Notes: generated by a model from the sequence alone, not told the origin. A stretch of 64,000 nucleotides of DNA from AC-32 sp963704005 (GCA_963704005.1 CAVPGJ010000001.1:124001-188000); one strand, 5' to 3'; numbered from the stretch's first letter, positions 25,729-34,256 are shown. Translations and numbers: made by a program.

Positions 25729-27081
25729 GGGCGTCGAGCCGATCCCGGTGATGTCGAAGCGGGCGGTGGCGACCGCCGGGGTCAGAACGCCGTTCGGGTA
25801 GCGCTCGTCGTAGTACGACTCCTCGTTGACGAGGACGGGCTCGCGGGTGAGGCCACGCAGCTCGGCCAGGAGCTCGGGCACGGAGACGGTGAAGCGCAGG
25901 TTGACGAGCGGGTCGGCGATCCGGCCGCCGCGGATGCGGAAGGTCCCGTCGCGCGTCATGCCGGTGACGATGCCCTCGCGCGGGTTGACGATGCTCAGGT
26001 AGTGCAGGCGGGTGACGTAGATCCCGTCGCCCACGAGCTCGGCCAGCTCCTCGGCCGACTCCGCCTCGCCGCCCGCGACCGAGAGCGCATAGGTCAGAGG
26101 GCCCCAGTGCCGCAGCGTCGAGGGCGGCGCGTGCCCGGTCGTCTCCTGCCCGCCGCCGGCCAGGGCTGCGGTGCGCCGGTCCCAGACCACGCTCTCGAGC
26201 ACGCCGTCGCGGACGAGCTCGACCCGCCGTTTGGGGCTGCCCTCGAAGTCGAACGCCTTCGGAAAGCCGCCCGGGTCGAGCGCGTCGTCGGCGAGCGAGA
26301 AGCGCTCGTCGAAGACCTTCTCGCCGATCCGCCCGGACGCGAAGCTCCGCTCCTCGAGCAGCCCGAGCGCGCCGAACGCGTCGTAGGAGAAGTAGAGCAG
26401 CAGCTCGGCGAAGGCGTACGGCTCGAGGACCGCCGCGTAGGAGCCCGGCTCGAGCTCGGTCGCGCCGCGCGTGCGCTCGGCCTTGGCGACCGCCTCGCGC
26501 GCGGTGGCTGCCGGGTCGATGCCGCCGATCCGCCAGGACGATTGCTCGGCGTAGCCCGATGCGCCTTCGACCGCGGCCAGGGCGAGCACGGCCGCGTCGG
26601 TCATGGTCTGCGAGAGTGCGAGGCCGGTCGTCGAGGCGATTGCGAGCTCGGTCTCGGCGCTCGTGACGAACCCGTAGAGGTCGAGCTCGGAGGCGCCGAT
26701 CGCGGTCGCGGCCAGGGCCGCCTGCTCGGCGGCAGCGAGTGCTGCGGTCTCCTCGTCGTGGCTCTCGACCTGCGGTTGCTCGGTCTTCGCGGCCAGGCCG
26801 GGGAAAGCCGGGTCGGCCGGCGCGCTCCCGGCCGCCTCCGCGGCGCGCGCGGCGAGCTGGCGCAGCCCGTCCTCTTCCGAACGGTTGCCGACCGCGATCC
26901 CGAGCCGGCCGTCGCGGACGACCTGCAGCTCGACGACCTCGTTCTCGACCAGCGTCGGCTGGTGCACCTCCGACGCGGCGAAGCGCGCGAGCCCGGAGCG
27001 CTCGCGGCGCACGATCGCCTGGGCCTCGTCGCCTTCTGCCGCGCGCACGGCGCGCTCGGCTAGCTCGAGCCCCTCGCTCAC
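25720..27081 (-). CDS. TldE/PmbA family metalloprotease-associated protein
   Basis: 453 residues from the GTG overlapping the TldD stop (GTGA). Family features are the N-terminal helical region, ENEVVELQVVRDGRLGIAVGN, a central beta-domain and the C-terminal block SIVNPREGIVTGMTRDGTFRIRGGRIADPLVNLRFTVSVPELL. It lacks the HExxxH zinc motif, as expected for the TldE partner. In known systems TldD/TldE form a heterodimeric protease that matures ribosomal peptides (microcin B17) or degrades unfolded peptides. Confidence 0.88.
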   Translation of the reverse strand: MSEGLELAERAVRAAEGDEAQAIVRRERSGLARFAASEVHQPTLVENEVVELQVVRDGRLGIAVGNRSEEDGLRQLAARAAEAAGSAPADPAFPGLAAKTEQPQVESHDEETAALAAAEQAALAATAIGASELDLYGFVTSAETELAIASTTGLALSQTMTDAAVLALAAVEGASGYAEQSSWRIGGIDPAATAREAVAKAERTRGATELEPGSYAAVLEPYAFAELLLYFSYDAFGALGLLEERSFASGRIGEKVFDERFSLADDALDPGGFPKAFDFEGSPKRRVELVRDGVLESVVWDRRTAALAGGGQETTGHAPPSTLRHWGPLTYALSVAGGEAESAEELAELVGDGIYVTRLHYLSIVNPREGIVTGMTRDGTFRIRGGRIADPLVNLRFTVSVPELLAELRGLTREPVLVNEESYYDERYPNGVLTPAVATARFDITGIGSTPGV

Positions 27082-28511
27082 GATCCGAACCCCACCTGGA
27101 CGTTGCGGAAGCGCGCCGGAGAAGTCCCGTGGGAGACGTGCGCGTGCTGGCCCGGCTGGCCCTTGCCGCAGTTCGTCAGGCCGTGCAGGACCCACTCCTC
27201 CGGGCCGGCGACTGCGTCGAGCGAGCCCCAGAAGTCGGGCGTTCGCCCGGTGTAGGTCGCGTCGCGCAGCATCCGGCCGAGCTTGCCTCCTTCGATCTCC
27301 CAGGCGACCTGCGTGCCGAACTGGAAGTTGAGCCGCTGGTCGTCGATCGACCAGCTCTTGTTCGTCTGCAGGAAGAGGCCCTCGTCGACGCCGGCGATCA
27401 GCTCCTCGAGCGAGCCCTCGCCCGGCTCGAGGTTGAGGTTCGTCATCCGCACGAGCGGCATCCGGCTCCAGCCGTCGGCGCGCATCGAGCCGCCGGCGCC
27501 GCTGCCGATCCGAGCCGCCGTCTCGCGCGAGGTCAGGAACCCGCGCAGGATCCCCTCGGCGACGACCGGCTCGCGCCGCGCGGGAACGCCCTCGTCGTCG
27601 AAGCCGAAGGTGCCGAGGCCGCCCGGGGTGGTGGAGTCGGCGGTGATGTTCATGTGCTCGGAGCCGTAGCGCAGCGAGCCGAGATCGCCGGGCGAGAGGA
27701 AGCTCGTGCCCGCGTAGGCGGCCTCGGTGCCGTAGACGCGGTCGAGCTCGGTCGGGTGGCCGACCGACTCGTGCACCTGCAGCTCCATCTGCTCGGCGTC
27801 GATCACGACCGTCGTCTCCCCGGCCGGGCACGGATCGGCCCGCAGGAGGGCGGCGGCCTGCTCGGCGACGCGCGGCGCCTCGCGCTCGAGCGCGAGCGAC
27901 TCGACGTACTCCCAGCCGGCCTGAGCGCTCGAGCCTCCGTGGGCGCTCGGGTGGCTCCGGATCTGCGTGATCCCGTCCCGCACGGCCATCGCGTCGATGC
28001 CGCCGCCGCACTCGACGGTCTCCTGCTCGATCGAGGCGCCGTCGGAGGAGACGAAGAGTTTCTCCTCCTGCTGGGCGCGGACCGACGCGGCCGTCACCTT
28101 GACGTCCTCGTGCTCGAGCGCGGCCTCAGCGCGCAGGCACAGCTCGACCTTGTCGGCGAGCGAGACCTCGAACGGGTGCTTCTCGTAGGCGGCGCGGTAC
28201 TCGCCGCCGGCCGGCTCGAGCGGCGACAGCTCCCGCCGGTGGCTTCCCGGCGCGGCCTTCGCGAACGCGCAGGCCCTGGCGGCCGTCGCGCGGGCGGTCT
28301 CGATGGTCAGCTCGTTGTCGCAGGCGAAGCCCCAGGCGCCGCCGAGGAGCACCCGCACGCCCAGCCCCTGCGTCTCGACGTCGTCGAGCCGGTCGACCCG
28401 GCGGTTGCGCGTCGAGACGGTCTGCGAGCGCCGGATGACGACCCTCGCGTCCGCATAAGACGCCCCTGCCGCGAGAGCCGCGGCCACCGCCTCGTCGCAC
28501 AGCTCTCGCAC
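27078..28511 (-). CDS. TldD family zinc metalloprotease
   Basis: 477 residues from the GTG eight bases after TAAGGT. Conserved parts are VETQGLGVRVLLGGAWGFACDN (substrate strand), the zinc motif HESVGHPTELD, SFLSPGDLGSLRYGSEHMNITAD, DDEGVPARREPVVAEGILRGFLTSRETA and SMRADGWSRMPLVRMTNLNLEPG. It is the catalytic partner of TldE, with which it overlaps by 4 bp. No RiPP precursor-like short ORF was recognised next to the pair, so a housekeeping peptide-turnover role is equally likely. Confidence 0.9.
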   Translation of the reverse strand: MRELCDEAVAAALAAGASYADARVVIRRSQTVSTRNRRVDRLDDVETQGLGVRVLLGGAWGFACDNELTIETARATAARACAFAKAAPGSHRRELSPLEPAGGEYRAAYEKHPFEVSLADKVELCLRAEAALEHEDVKVTAASVRAQQEEKLFVSSDGASIEQETVECGGGIDAMAVRDGITQIRSHPSAHGGSSAQAGWEYVESLALEREAPRVAEQAAALLRADPCPAGETTVVIDAEQMELQVHESVGHPTELDRVYGTEAAYAGTSFLSPGDLGSLRYGSEHMNITADSTTPGGLGTFGFDDEGVPARREPVVAEGILRGFLTSRETAARIGSGAGGSMRADGWSRMPLVRMTNLNLEPGEGSLEELIAGVDEGLFLQTNKSWSIDDQRLNFQFGTQVAWEIEGGKLGRMLRDATYTGRTPDFWGSLDAVAGPEEWVLHGLTNCGKGQPGQHAHVSHGTSPARFRNVQVGFGS

Positions 28512-28571
28512 GACGGAGAACCTTATTGCCCAAGGGCCGCGGATGGAAGGCGTGGCTACAATGGCCCGCGC

Positions 28572-28657
<86 letters not shown>

Positions 28658-28695
28658 TGACGGCGGCCGTACCCGCGGCCGCTTTCGTTTGGTCC

Positions 28696-28725
28696 TTGAC
28701 AGACCTAGCGTGACGATATATCGTC
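28696..28725 (+). promoter_or_regulatory. Promoter and PadR-type operator of the padR gene at 28733
   Basis: TTGACA (28696-28701) is followed by the perfect 14-bp palindrome GACGATATATCGTC (28712-28725) that covers the likely -10 (TATATC, 28717-28722) just before the ATG. The arrangement suggests autorepression. Confidence 0.6.
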
Positions 28726-28732
28726 GCGATAC

Positions 28733-29866
28733 ATGAAGCAGACAGCGGTCACTCCGGTCGTGCTGGGGCTCCTCGCCCTCGGGCCGCGCTCCGGGTACGA
28801 CATCAAGACGGTGGTCGACCGCTCGACGCGGTTCTTCTGGGCGGCGAGCTACGGGCAGATCTACCCCGAGCTGCGCCGGCTCGAGGAGGAGGGCCTGATC
28901 GAGGGCGAGGACGCGCCCAACGGCGGCCGCGGCCGGCGGGTCTTCCAGCTCACGGACGCCGGCCGCAAGGCGCTCGAGGAGTGGCTGCTCGGCTCGAACA
29001 CCACGATCGAGTACCGAGACGAGTCGCTCCTGCGCCTCTTCTTCGCGGACGCGCTGCCGCGCGAGCAGGCGCTGGAGCTCCTCGAGGCGCGCAAGCGCGG
29101 CCACGAGCAGTACCTCGACGCGCTCCGCGCGATCGACGCCATCCCCGGCCAGGACCCGGACTTCGTCGACCTCGTCCTGCACTGGGGCATCGACTTCAAC
29201 CAATGGGGAGCGGACTGGTGCGAGAAGCAGCTGAAGCGGCTGCGCGCCGAAGAAGGCGGCCTGAGCGCGCCCGACGTTCTGGGGCGTGATGATGACGGGG
29301 CTCCCCGGCTTTCTCCGCGAGGGCTTCCTGCCGCTCGGCGCCTTCTACGCCGGGCTGAAGCTCGAGGGTCTGGCCGCGGGGATCGTCGCCTCGGCGCTTG
29401 CTTCGGTGCTGATCTACGTCTACGAGCGGCGGGCCGGCCGCGACGCCCTGCTCGTGCGGCTCTCACTCGGCTTCGTCGCGGTGCAGTCGATCATCGGCCT
29501 GGCCGCCGACAGCACCACCGTCTACCTCGCCCAACCGGTGCTGGTCGCCGCGGCGTGGGGGCTCGCGTTCTTCGTCTCGGTGCCGCTCGGCCGGCCGCTC
29601 GCCGGCGCCCTCGCCCGCGCCTGGTACCCGTTCCCGACCTGGCTCCGCGAGACCTCGGCCTTCAAGCGCGTCTACGGGATCCAGTCGCTCGTCTGGGGCG
29701 CCTACTTCCTCGCGCGCAGCGGGATCCGGCTCGCCGTCCTCCTGAACGGCAGCCTGGAGAGCTTCCTGCTCGTCACCCTCCTGACCGGGACACCGGCGAT
29801 GCTCTTGCTCCTGGCCTGGTCGATCCGCTATTCGATCCGCGGGCTCGCCGACACCGAACCTCCTGA
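28733..29866 (+). CDS. PadR family transcriptional regulator; frame runs on, probably by a frameshift at about 29250-29285
   Basis: Residues 1-175 are a complete PadR protein: LGLLALGPRSGYDIKTVVDRSTRFFWAASYGQIYPELRRLEEEGLIEGEDAPNGGRGRRVFQLTDAGRKAL (winged helix), then the Vir-like helical domain ending DFNQWGADWCEKQLKRLRAEEG. Beyond that the frame stays open for another ~200 residues, but only as an arginine-rich shadow of the overlapping membrane-protein gene. A one-base slip would bring in a TGA at about 29263 or the TGATGATGA at 29287. The genuine gene probably ends there. Control of the adjacent membrane protein and itself is inferred. Confidence 0.8.
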   Translation: MKQTAVTPVVLGLLALGPRSGYDIKTVVDRSTRFFWAASYGQIYPELRRLEEEGLIEGEDAPNGGRGRRVFQLTDAGRKALEEWLLGSNTTIEYRDESLLRLFFADALPREQALELLEARKRGHEQYLDALRAIDAIPGQDPDFVDLVLHWGIDFNQWGADWCEKQLKRLRAEEGGLSAPDVLGRDDDGAPRLSPRGLPAARRLLRRAEARGSGRGDRRLGACFGADLRLRAAGRPRRPARAALTRLRRGAVDHRPGRRQHHRLPRPTGAGRRGVGARVLRLGAARPAARRRPRPRLVPVPDLAPRDLGLQARLRDPVARLGRLLPRAQRDPARRPPERQPGELPARHPPDRDTGDALAPGLVDPLFDPRARRHRTS

Positions 29867-29885
29867 GGCTCTGCAGGCGGCGTAG
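29286..29885 (+). CDS. VC0807/DUF3159-like integral membrane protein
   Basis: 199 residues with about six hydrophobic helices, e.g. LPLGAFYAGLKLEGLAAGIVASALASVLIYVYERR and LLVRLSLGFVAVQSIIGLAADSTTVYLAQPVLVAAAWGLAFFVSVPLG. The motif WYPFPTWLRETSAFKRVYGIQSLVWGAYFLARSGIRLAVLL is characteristic of this uncharacterised family. GTG 29286 and ATGs at 29289 and 29292 are candidate starts. It lies at the end of the padR gene, as PadR regulators often sit with a membrane protein they control. Confidence 0.75.
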   Translation: MMMTGLPGFLREGFLPLGAFYAGLKLEGLAAGIVASALASVLIYVYERRAGRDALLVRLSLGFVAVQSIIGLAADSTTVYLAQPVLVAAAWGLAFFVSVPLGRPLAGALARAWYPFPTWLRETSAFKRVYGIQSLVWGAYFLARSGIRLAVLLNGSLESFLLVTLLTGTPAMLLLLAWSIRYSIRGLADTEPPEALQAA

Positions 29886-29942
29886 ACGGCCCGACCGGCA
29901 AAGCCGGCCGGGCCTCTCTGGTCGGCGTCGCAAGCGAGCGCC
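29882..29942 (+). repeat. Double-hairpin intergenic repeat, copy 2
   Basis: The first hairpin has arms GGCCCGACCGGC and GCCGGCCGGGCC with loop AAA. The second is GGCGTCGCAAGCGAGCGCC, with one extra base compared with copy 1. It begins inside the stop region of the membrane-protein gene. Confidence 0.7.
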
Positions 29943-29976
29943 TTGACTCCGTCCGGGAGGACGGCTACCCTCGGTG

Positions 29977-29991
29977 TCGAACATACGTTCG
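29977..29991 (+). promoter_or_regulatory. LexA-binding SOS box upstream of lexA
   Basis: TCGAACATACGTTCG matches the actinobacterial/Gram-positive SOS box CGAAC-N4-GTTCG. It is 27 bases upstream of the lexA ATG, as expected for autorepression. Confidence 0.88.
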
Positions 29992-30017
29992 TTCCCGCTC
30001 CCGACCCAGGAGACCCG

Positions 30018-30641
30018 ATGCTGACCGGACGCCAGCAGGAGATCTGGAAGTTCCTGACCGACTACGTCGACGAGCACGGCTACCCGCCGACGGTGCGCGA
30101 GATCGGAGAGGCGGTCGGGCTCGCCTCGCCGTCCACGGTGCACGCCCACCTCGCGAATCTCGAGCGCGCCGGCCTGATCAAGCGCGATCCGACCAAGCCG
30201 CGGGCGCTGGAGCTCCGCCGCGACCCGAAGACCGAGCGCAGGCGGGCGACCGACGTCCACCGGCTGCCGCTCGTCGGCGAGATCGCTGCCGGCGGGCCGC
30301 TGCTCGCCGAGCAGAACATCGAGGAGTACGTCTCCGTCCCGGAGCCGCTCGCCGGCGGGGGCGAGGAGTTCGTCGTGCGCGTGAAGGGCGAATCGATGGT
30401 CAATGCCGGCATCCTCGACGGTGACCTGGCCGTCGTGCGCCGCCAGCAGACCGCGCGGGACGGCGAGATCGTCGTCGCGCTCGCGGGGGCGGACGAGACC
30501 GCCGACGAGGCGACCGTCAAGCGCTTCTTCCGCGAGAACGGCCGGATCCGGCTCCAGCCCGAGAACGACGCGCTCGAGCCGATCTACGCCGAGCATGTCC
30601 AGATCCTCGGCGTCGTCACGGGAGTCTTCCGAAGCCTGTGA
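30018..30641 (+). CDS. lexA: LexA repressor
   Basis: 207 residues; the ATG is preceded by AGGAG. The N-terminal winged helix is LTGRQQEIWKFLTDYVDEHGYPPTVREIGEAVGLASPSTVHAHLANLERAGLI. The Ala-Gly cleavage site is A91-G92 (GEIAAGG). The catalytic Ser126 is in GESMVNAGI and Lys168 in ATVKRFF. It represses DNA-damage response genes and self-cleaves with RecA filaments. The upstream SOS box supports autoregulation. The next gene overlaps by 4 bp. Confidence 0.96.
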   Translation: MLTGRQQEIWKFLTDYVDEHGYPPTVREIGEAVGLASPSTVHAHLANLERAGLIKRDPTKPRALELRRDPKTERRRATDVHRLPLVGEIAAGGPLLAEQNIEEYVSVPEPLAGGGEEFVVRVKGESMVNAGILDGDLAVVRRQQTARDGEIVVALAGADETADEATVKRFFRENGRIRLQPENDALEPIYAEHVQILGVVTGVFRSL

Positions 30642-30841
30642 GCGTCGAGCCGTTCAACCGCACGCTCGAGCAGGAGCTGAACGCGCTGCTGCGAGGCGCC
30701 AGCCTGGAGTGCCTCGCCTGCGGCGAGTTCGTCATGCGCTTGCCCCAGGGCGGCGTCTTCTGCCCCGAGTGCGGTAGCGGGCTCGACGTCGCCGCCGAGC
30801 CCGCTCGGACTTCACGGCTCAGGGAGTCAGGTGGAAGATGA
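30638..30841 (+). CDS. Small zinc-ribbon protein coupled to lexA
   Basis: 67 residues from the GTG overlapping the lexA TGA. Two knuckles, ECLACGEF and VFCPECGSG (CxxC...CxxC, 19 residues between the pairs), form a zinc ribbon; the N-terminal FNRTLEQELNALLRG is helical. The family is not recognised. Cotranscription with lexA suggests SOS-regulated expression. Its 3' end overlaps the convergent secreted-protein gene by 23 bp. Confidence 0.7.
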   Translation: MSVEPFNRTLEQELNALLRGASLECLACGEFVMRLPQGGVFCPECGSGLDVAAEPARTSRLRESGGR

Positions 30842-31295
30842 AGTCGTACTGCGTGCCGCCCGCGAGCGAGTTGAGCTGCATCCAGCCCCGCGCATGTGAG
30901 TAGGCGCCCGTGCCGCCTGTGATCGCGAGCTGGCTGTTCTTGGTGTCGTAGAACGGGCCCTCGACGGTGATCTGCCCGCCGGCGAGGAGCGTCGTCCAGT
31001 TGCACTCCCAGGACTGGCCGACGACCTCGCGGATGCAGTAGCCCTGGTCGCTGCCCACCTGCTTCGAGTTCTTCGCGTCGAACACGGGATTGGCGAACGT
31101 GAGGATGTCGCCGGCGTTGTCCGCGCCGCCGCCGTTGCCTGAGTTCGTCACCGCGTCGGTCGTCGCGTGCTCGATGACGTGGAGCACGTTGCCGTGAGGG
31201 TGCCCGTGGCCGTGATGAGCTCCCGCTCCGAGCGCCACGCCGGCCGCGACGGCTCCCGCGATGCCGAGGACGAGGATCGCTGCGATGCGCTTCAT
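30819..31295 (-). CDS. Secreted allene-oxide-cyclase/dirigent-like beta-barrel protein
   Basis: 158 residues with SD AAGGAGG upstream of the ATG. The signal peptide is MKRIAAILVLGIAGAVAAGVALGAGA, followed by a His-rich start HHGHGHPHG. The barrel motifs are GDILTFANPVFD, QGYCIREVVGQSWECNWTTLLAGGQITVEGPFYD and LAITGGTGAYSHARGWMQL, the last being the hallmark 'ITGGTGxYxxaxG' of the AOC/dirigent fold. Bacterial members have no established reaction. A Cys pair may form a disulfide outside the cell. Confidence 0.75.
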   Translation of the reverse strand: MKRIAAILVLGIAGAVAAGVALGAGAHHGHGHPHGNVLHVIEHATTDAVTNSGNGGGADNAGDILTFANPVFDAKNSKQVGSDQGYCIREVVGQSWECNWTTLLAGGQITVEGPFYDTKNSQLAITGGTGAYSHARGWMQLNSLAGGTQYDFIFHLTP

Positions 31296-31350
31296 TGCCT
31301 GCCTCCTTTCGGTTCGGACGATCTTCCCACGACCACGGCTACACTGTTTC

Positions 31351-31676
<326 letters not shown>

Positions 31677-31678
31677 GG

Positions 31679-31705
31679 AAAGCCCCGCTCTGGTGGGGCT
31701 TTTCT
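31679..31705 (+). terminator. Terminator after rnpB (island side)
   Basis: Arms AAAGCCCC (31679-31686) and GGGGCTTT (31695-31702) are followed by TTCT. It lies just after the left repeat and therefore belongs to the inserted DNA; a different hairpin follows the right repeat. Confidence 0.8.
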
Positions 31706-31741
31706 ATAGGACCTGTCGCTACGGACTCGTCACGGTACGGG

Positions 31742-33007
31742 TCAAGCAGCCTCTCGGCGGTTTCCTGGAACCGCTCGGCGCGGGCGCCCGGCTGGCGCCT
31801 CGTCGGCTGTGCCGGCTTCGCTCCGCCCCGCACGAGCGAGGCTAGCAGCGCGGCGCGGGCGTGACCGAACCGTCGTCGAGACCGGCCGGACCGCAAGCGC
31901 CGCTGCCGCCTCGTGCAGCTCCTCGGCGGCGACGTGGGCGTAGCGGCTGACGGTGGAGAGGTCGGCGTGGCCGAGGTAGGCCGCCACCAGGCGCGCATCG
32001 CCGCTCTCCTGGCGCAGCCAGGTGGCGGCGCTGTGGCGGAGCGTGTGCGCGGTCACCCGCTTCTCGAGCCCGGCCCGCTCGGCGGCGCGGCGGATGATCG
32101 CGGCCAGGATCGTCGGCTGCAGGCGCTTGCCCTCGAGGCCGCAGAAGACGGGCGCGTCGGCGGGCGCTTTGCGGGCAGCGCGCAGGCGGGCGAGCTCGCG
32201 CGCCAGCGCCGGCGCCAGCGGCTGCCGGCGGGGCTTGCCGCCCTTGCCCCGGCGGACGAGCAGCGTCGGTCGCGCTCCTGCGAGCTCGAGGTCGGCCCAG
32301 TCGAGCGCGATCAGCTCCGAGCGGCGCAGGCCGGTCTGGACAAGGGTGAGCAGGACGAGGCGGTCGCGCTCGGCCAGGCCGCGACGTCGTCGCGGCGGGT
32401 GCTCGGCCGCGGCCAGCAGGCGGGAGAACTCGGACTCGGTCAGCCAGTCGGCCTCCTGCTGCGGTTTGGGCGGCGGCTGGAGCTCGAGGAAGGGATCCGG
32501 CAGACCGCTGCGCCGGCTCAGCCAGCGGCAGAAGCAGCGCAGCAGCCCGAAGCGTCGGTAGTAGGTCGCAGGCGCCGGTCGGGCCTCTTCCTGGTAGGCG
32601 GCGAGGTAATCGACGAGCGTCCGCTCTTCGAAGACGTTTTCGCCTTGCTCCTCGCTCCAGTCGAGCAGCCCGTCGATCGCGATCCGGTAGGCGGTGATCG
32701 CGCTCTCGCTGCGCCGTGCCGCCTGCAGGCGGCGCAGCCAATCGTCCCGGGCCTGACGGAGTTCGAGCGGGTTCGGCGCTTGCCGGACGGCAGGGCCAGC
32801 GAGCCGGCTCAGGCATCGGGCAAGCAGCTCGGACAGGTTGTCGTCCACGACGGATGAGCTCGAAGTGGGCTGCGCGGCGGTCGGGATCGGGTCGGGCGCG
32901 GGCCGGGTGCGATCCGGGCCCTGAGGAGATGATGGGGCGCGGAGGATGCGCGGCTGGCCGTTAGCGTCGACTTCGAAAAGCGCGAGTTGGCCAGGCGCGA
33001 GCTGCAT
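31742..33007 (-). CDS. Tyrosine recombinase/integrase 1
   Basis: 421 residues. A proline-rich N-terminal extension (~60 residues) precedes a SAM-like core-binding domain (SAITAYRIAIDGLLDWSEEQ) and the catalytic domain. Catalytic residues: Arg in TGLRRSEL, His-x-x-Arg in HTLRHSAATWL, His in AAYLGHADLSTVSRYAHV, with Tyr as nucleophile. All are present, so it should be active. The C-terminus adds ~45 basic residues. Its stop is 67 bp from the left repeat, the usual place for an element's integrase. Confidence 0.9.
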   Translation of the reverse strand: MQLAPGQLALFEVDANGQPRILRAPSSPQGPDRTRPAPDPIPTAAQPTSSSSVVDDNLSELLARCLSRLAGPAVRQAPNPLELRQARDDWLRRLQAARRSESAITAYRIAIDGLLDWSEEQGENVFEERTLVDYLAAYQEEARPAPATYYRRFGLLRCFCRWLSRRSGLPDPFLELQPPPKPQQEADWLTESEFSRLLAAAEHPPRRRRGLAERDRLVLLTLVQTGLRRSELIALDWADLELAGARPTLLVRRGKGGKPRRQPLAPALARELARLRAARKAPADAPVFCGLEGKRLQPTILAAIIRRAAERAGLEKRVTAHTLRHSAATWLRQESGDARLVAAYLGHADLSTVSRYAHVAAEELHEAAAALAVRPVSTTVRSRPRRAASLARAGRSEAGTADEAPAGRPRRAVPGNRREAA

Positions 33008-33067
33008 GGGAGTCTCGTAACTTATCAGGTACGCGCTGCTAGGTCAACACGGAGGTAGACTGCCGCC

Positions 33068-33364
33068 ATGACCGCCGCACAGCTGATCCGCGAAGCCCGC
33101 CTGCGCGCGAGCCTGACGCAATCGGAGCTAGCGGCGCGTCTCGGCCGCGAGCGGGCCCAGGTGGCTCGCTGGGAGATCGGCGCCCAGGAGCCGAGCTTCG
33201 CCAACCTGCGCTCGGTCGTCGAGGCCTGCGGCTTCGCCTTGCGCGTGGAGATCGGCGAGCGGGCGAAGACACCTGCCCTCGACGCCGAGCTGGCCGAGAG
33301 CGTGCCGCAGGCGCCCCAGCAGCGCGTTCAGGCGCTGCTCGAGCGGCTCGGACAGAGCGAGTGA
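33068..33364 (+). CDS. XRE-family helix-turn-helix protein
   Basis: 98 residues. The HTH is REARLRASLTQSELAARLGRERAQVARWEIGAQEPSFANLRSVVEACGFALRVEI, a standard XRE domain. A short C-terminal helix follows. It is coupled (GTGA overlap) to the nucleotidyltransferase-like gene, an arrangement seen in toxin-antitoxin and related two-gene cassettes in which the HTH partner is the antitoxin/repressor. Confidence 0.85.
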   Translation: MTAAQLIREARLRASLTQSELAARLGRERAQVARWEIGAQEPSFANLRSVVEACGFALRVEIGERAKTPALDAELAESVPQAPQQRVQALLERLGQSE

Positions 33365-33864
33365 GCAGGCAGCCGCCCTTCGATCCCTACGCTCTCTTCG
33401 CGGCGCTCGAGCGGGAGAAGGTCAGCTACCTGGTGGTCGGCGGCTTTGCCCGGGTCGTGCACGGCAGCGCCGAGGCCACCGACGGGCTCGACGTCGTCCC
33501 CTCGCTACGCGAGGAGAACCTGCGCCGGCTCGGGCGCGCGCTCGAGGAGCTCGAGGCCCCGCAGTCTGATCTCGCCGAGCGACTTGCCGGCTCCGAGCCG
33601 CTGACAGCGCAGACGCGCGCCGGCGAGCTACGGATCGTGCCCGAGCCGTGGGGGACGCACGGCTACGACGACCTGCGCATCCGCGCCTTCCGCGAAAACC
33701 TCGGGCGCGGCGCCCGGCCGCAGGTCGCCTCGCTCGTCGACTGCGTGCGCATGCTCGAGGCAAGCGAACGTGAGCCCGACGCCGAACGCCTGCTGCGACT
33801 GCGCCGCCTGATGGAGCTCGAACGCCAGCTCGTCCCCGAGCGCGGCCTCTCGATCGACCTCTGA
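33361..33864 (+). CDS. Nucleotidyltransferase-fold protein (candidate toxin of an XRE/NTase pair)
   Basis: 167 residues. The fold signature is YLVVGGFARVVHGSAEATDGLDVV, i.e. GG-x-A...HG...T-D-x-L-D as in MNT/AbiEii-like nucleotidyltransferases, with the Asp pair needed for metal binding. The rest is helical with RLLRLRRLMELERQL. In related systems the NTase modifies tRNA or a partner protein. Whether this one is toxic is not shown; the pairing with an XRE gene and location in an island support it. Confidence 0.75.
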   Translation: MSRQPPFDPYALFAALEREKVSYLVVGGFARVVHGSAEATDGLDVVPSLREENLRRLGRALEELEAPQSDLAERLAGSEPLTAQTRAGELRIVPEPWGTHGYDDLRIRAFRENLGRGARPQVASLVDCVRMLEASEREPDAERLLRLRRLMELERQLVPERGLSIDL

Positions 33865-34256
33865 GGCGCACAGCGACAAAGTCGCGAAACGAGTAACTAC
33901 TCACCTCCATAGCCAGCGAGACACAGATGCACTTTGAAAGTGCCGGTGTCTGGTGAGACAACCTGAGCATTGGGATGCATCTGCGTCTCGCGTGCTATCC
34001 ACCTGCATAAGTGACCCGTACGAATGGGCGGCGAGGGTATTCGGGCCACGATGAAAACCTCTGGAGGCGCGTCCATTGCTCTCGAGCCTTGTCCAGGCAT
34101 GTTTCTGACTTTGCTTCGACGCAGCTGGCCGCGGCACCCGCAATGGTTGTCTCGGGGACGCCCGAAGAGAAATTGATGAAGACCTCTTGACAACCGCATT
34201 GCGATGTGTCAAAAGAGCATGGCCGCTCAGTTTCATTTTCGGGGAGGTTCGCTCAA
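33865..34256. other. Non-coding leader between the NTase gene and the RHS gene
   Basis: About 390 bp of lower GC than the flanks. No ORF with credible coding character is seen. It contains TTGACA (34188-34193), an inverted pair TTGACA...TGTCAA around 34188-34212, and the SD GGGGAGG in front of the RHS ATG. It probably holds the RHS promoter. Confidence 0.5.

Noticed and set aside
27078..28511. RiPP biosynthesis cluster around TldD/TldE
   Set aside because: No precursor-like short ORF, cyclase or transporter is adjacent; housekeeping peptide turnover explains the pair.
29300..29866. PadR protein as a genuine 377-residue protein with a long C-terminal domain
   Set aside because: The extra ~200 residues are low-complexity Arg/Ala/Pro and lie over a well-formed membrane-protein gene in another frame. 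Kept only as the literal open frame.
34206..34256. Earlier GTG start of the RHS gene
   Set aside because: It has no SD, whereas ATG 34257 follows GGGGAGG at good spacing.
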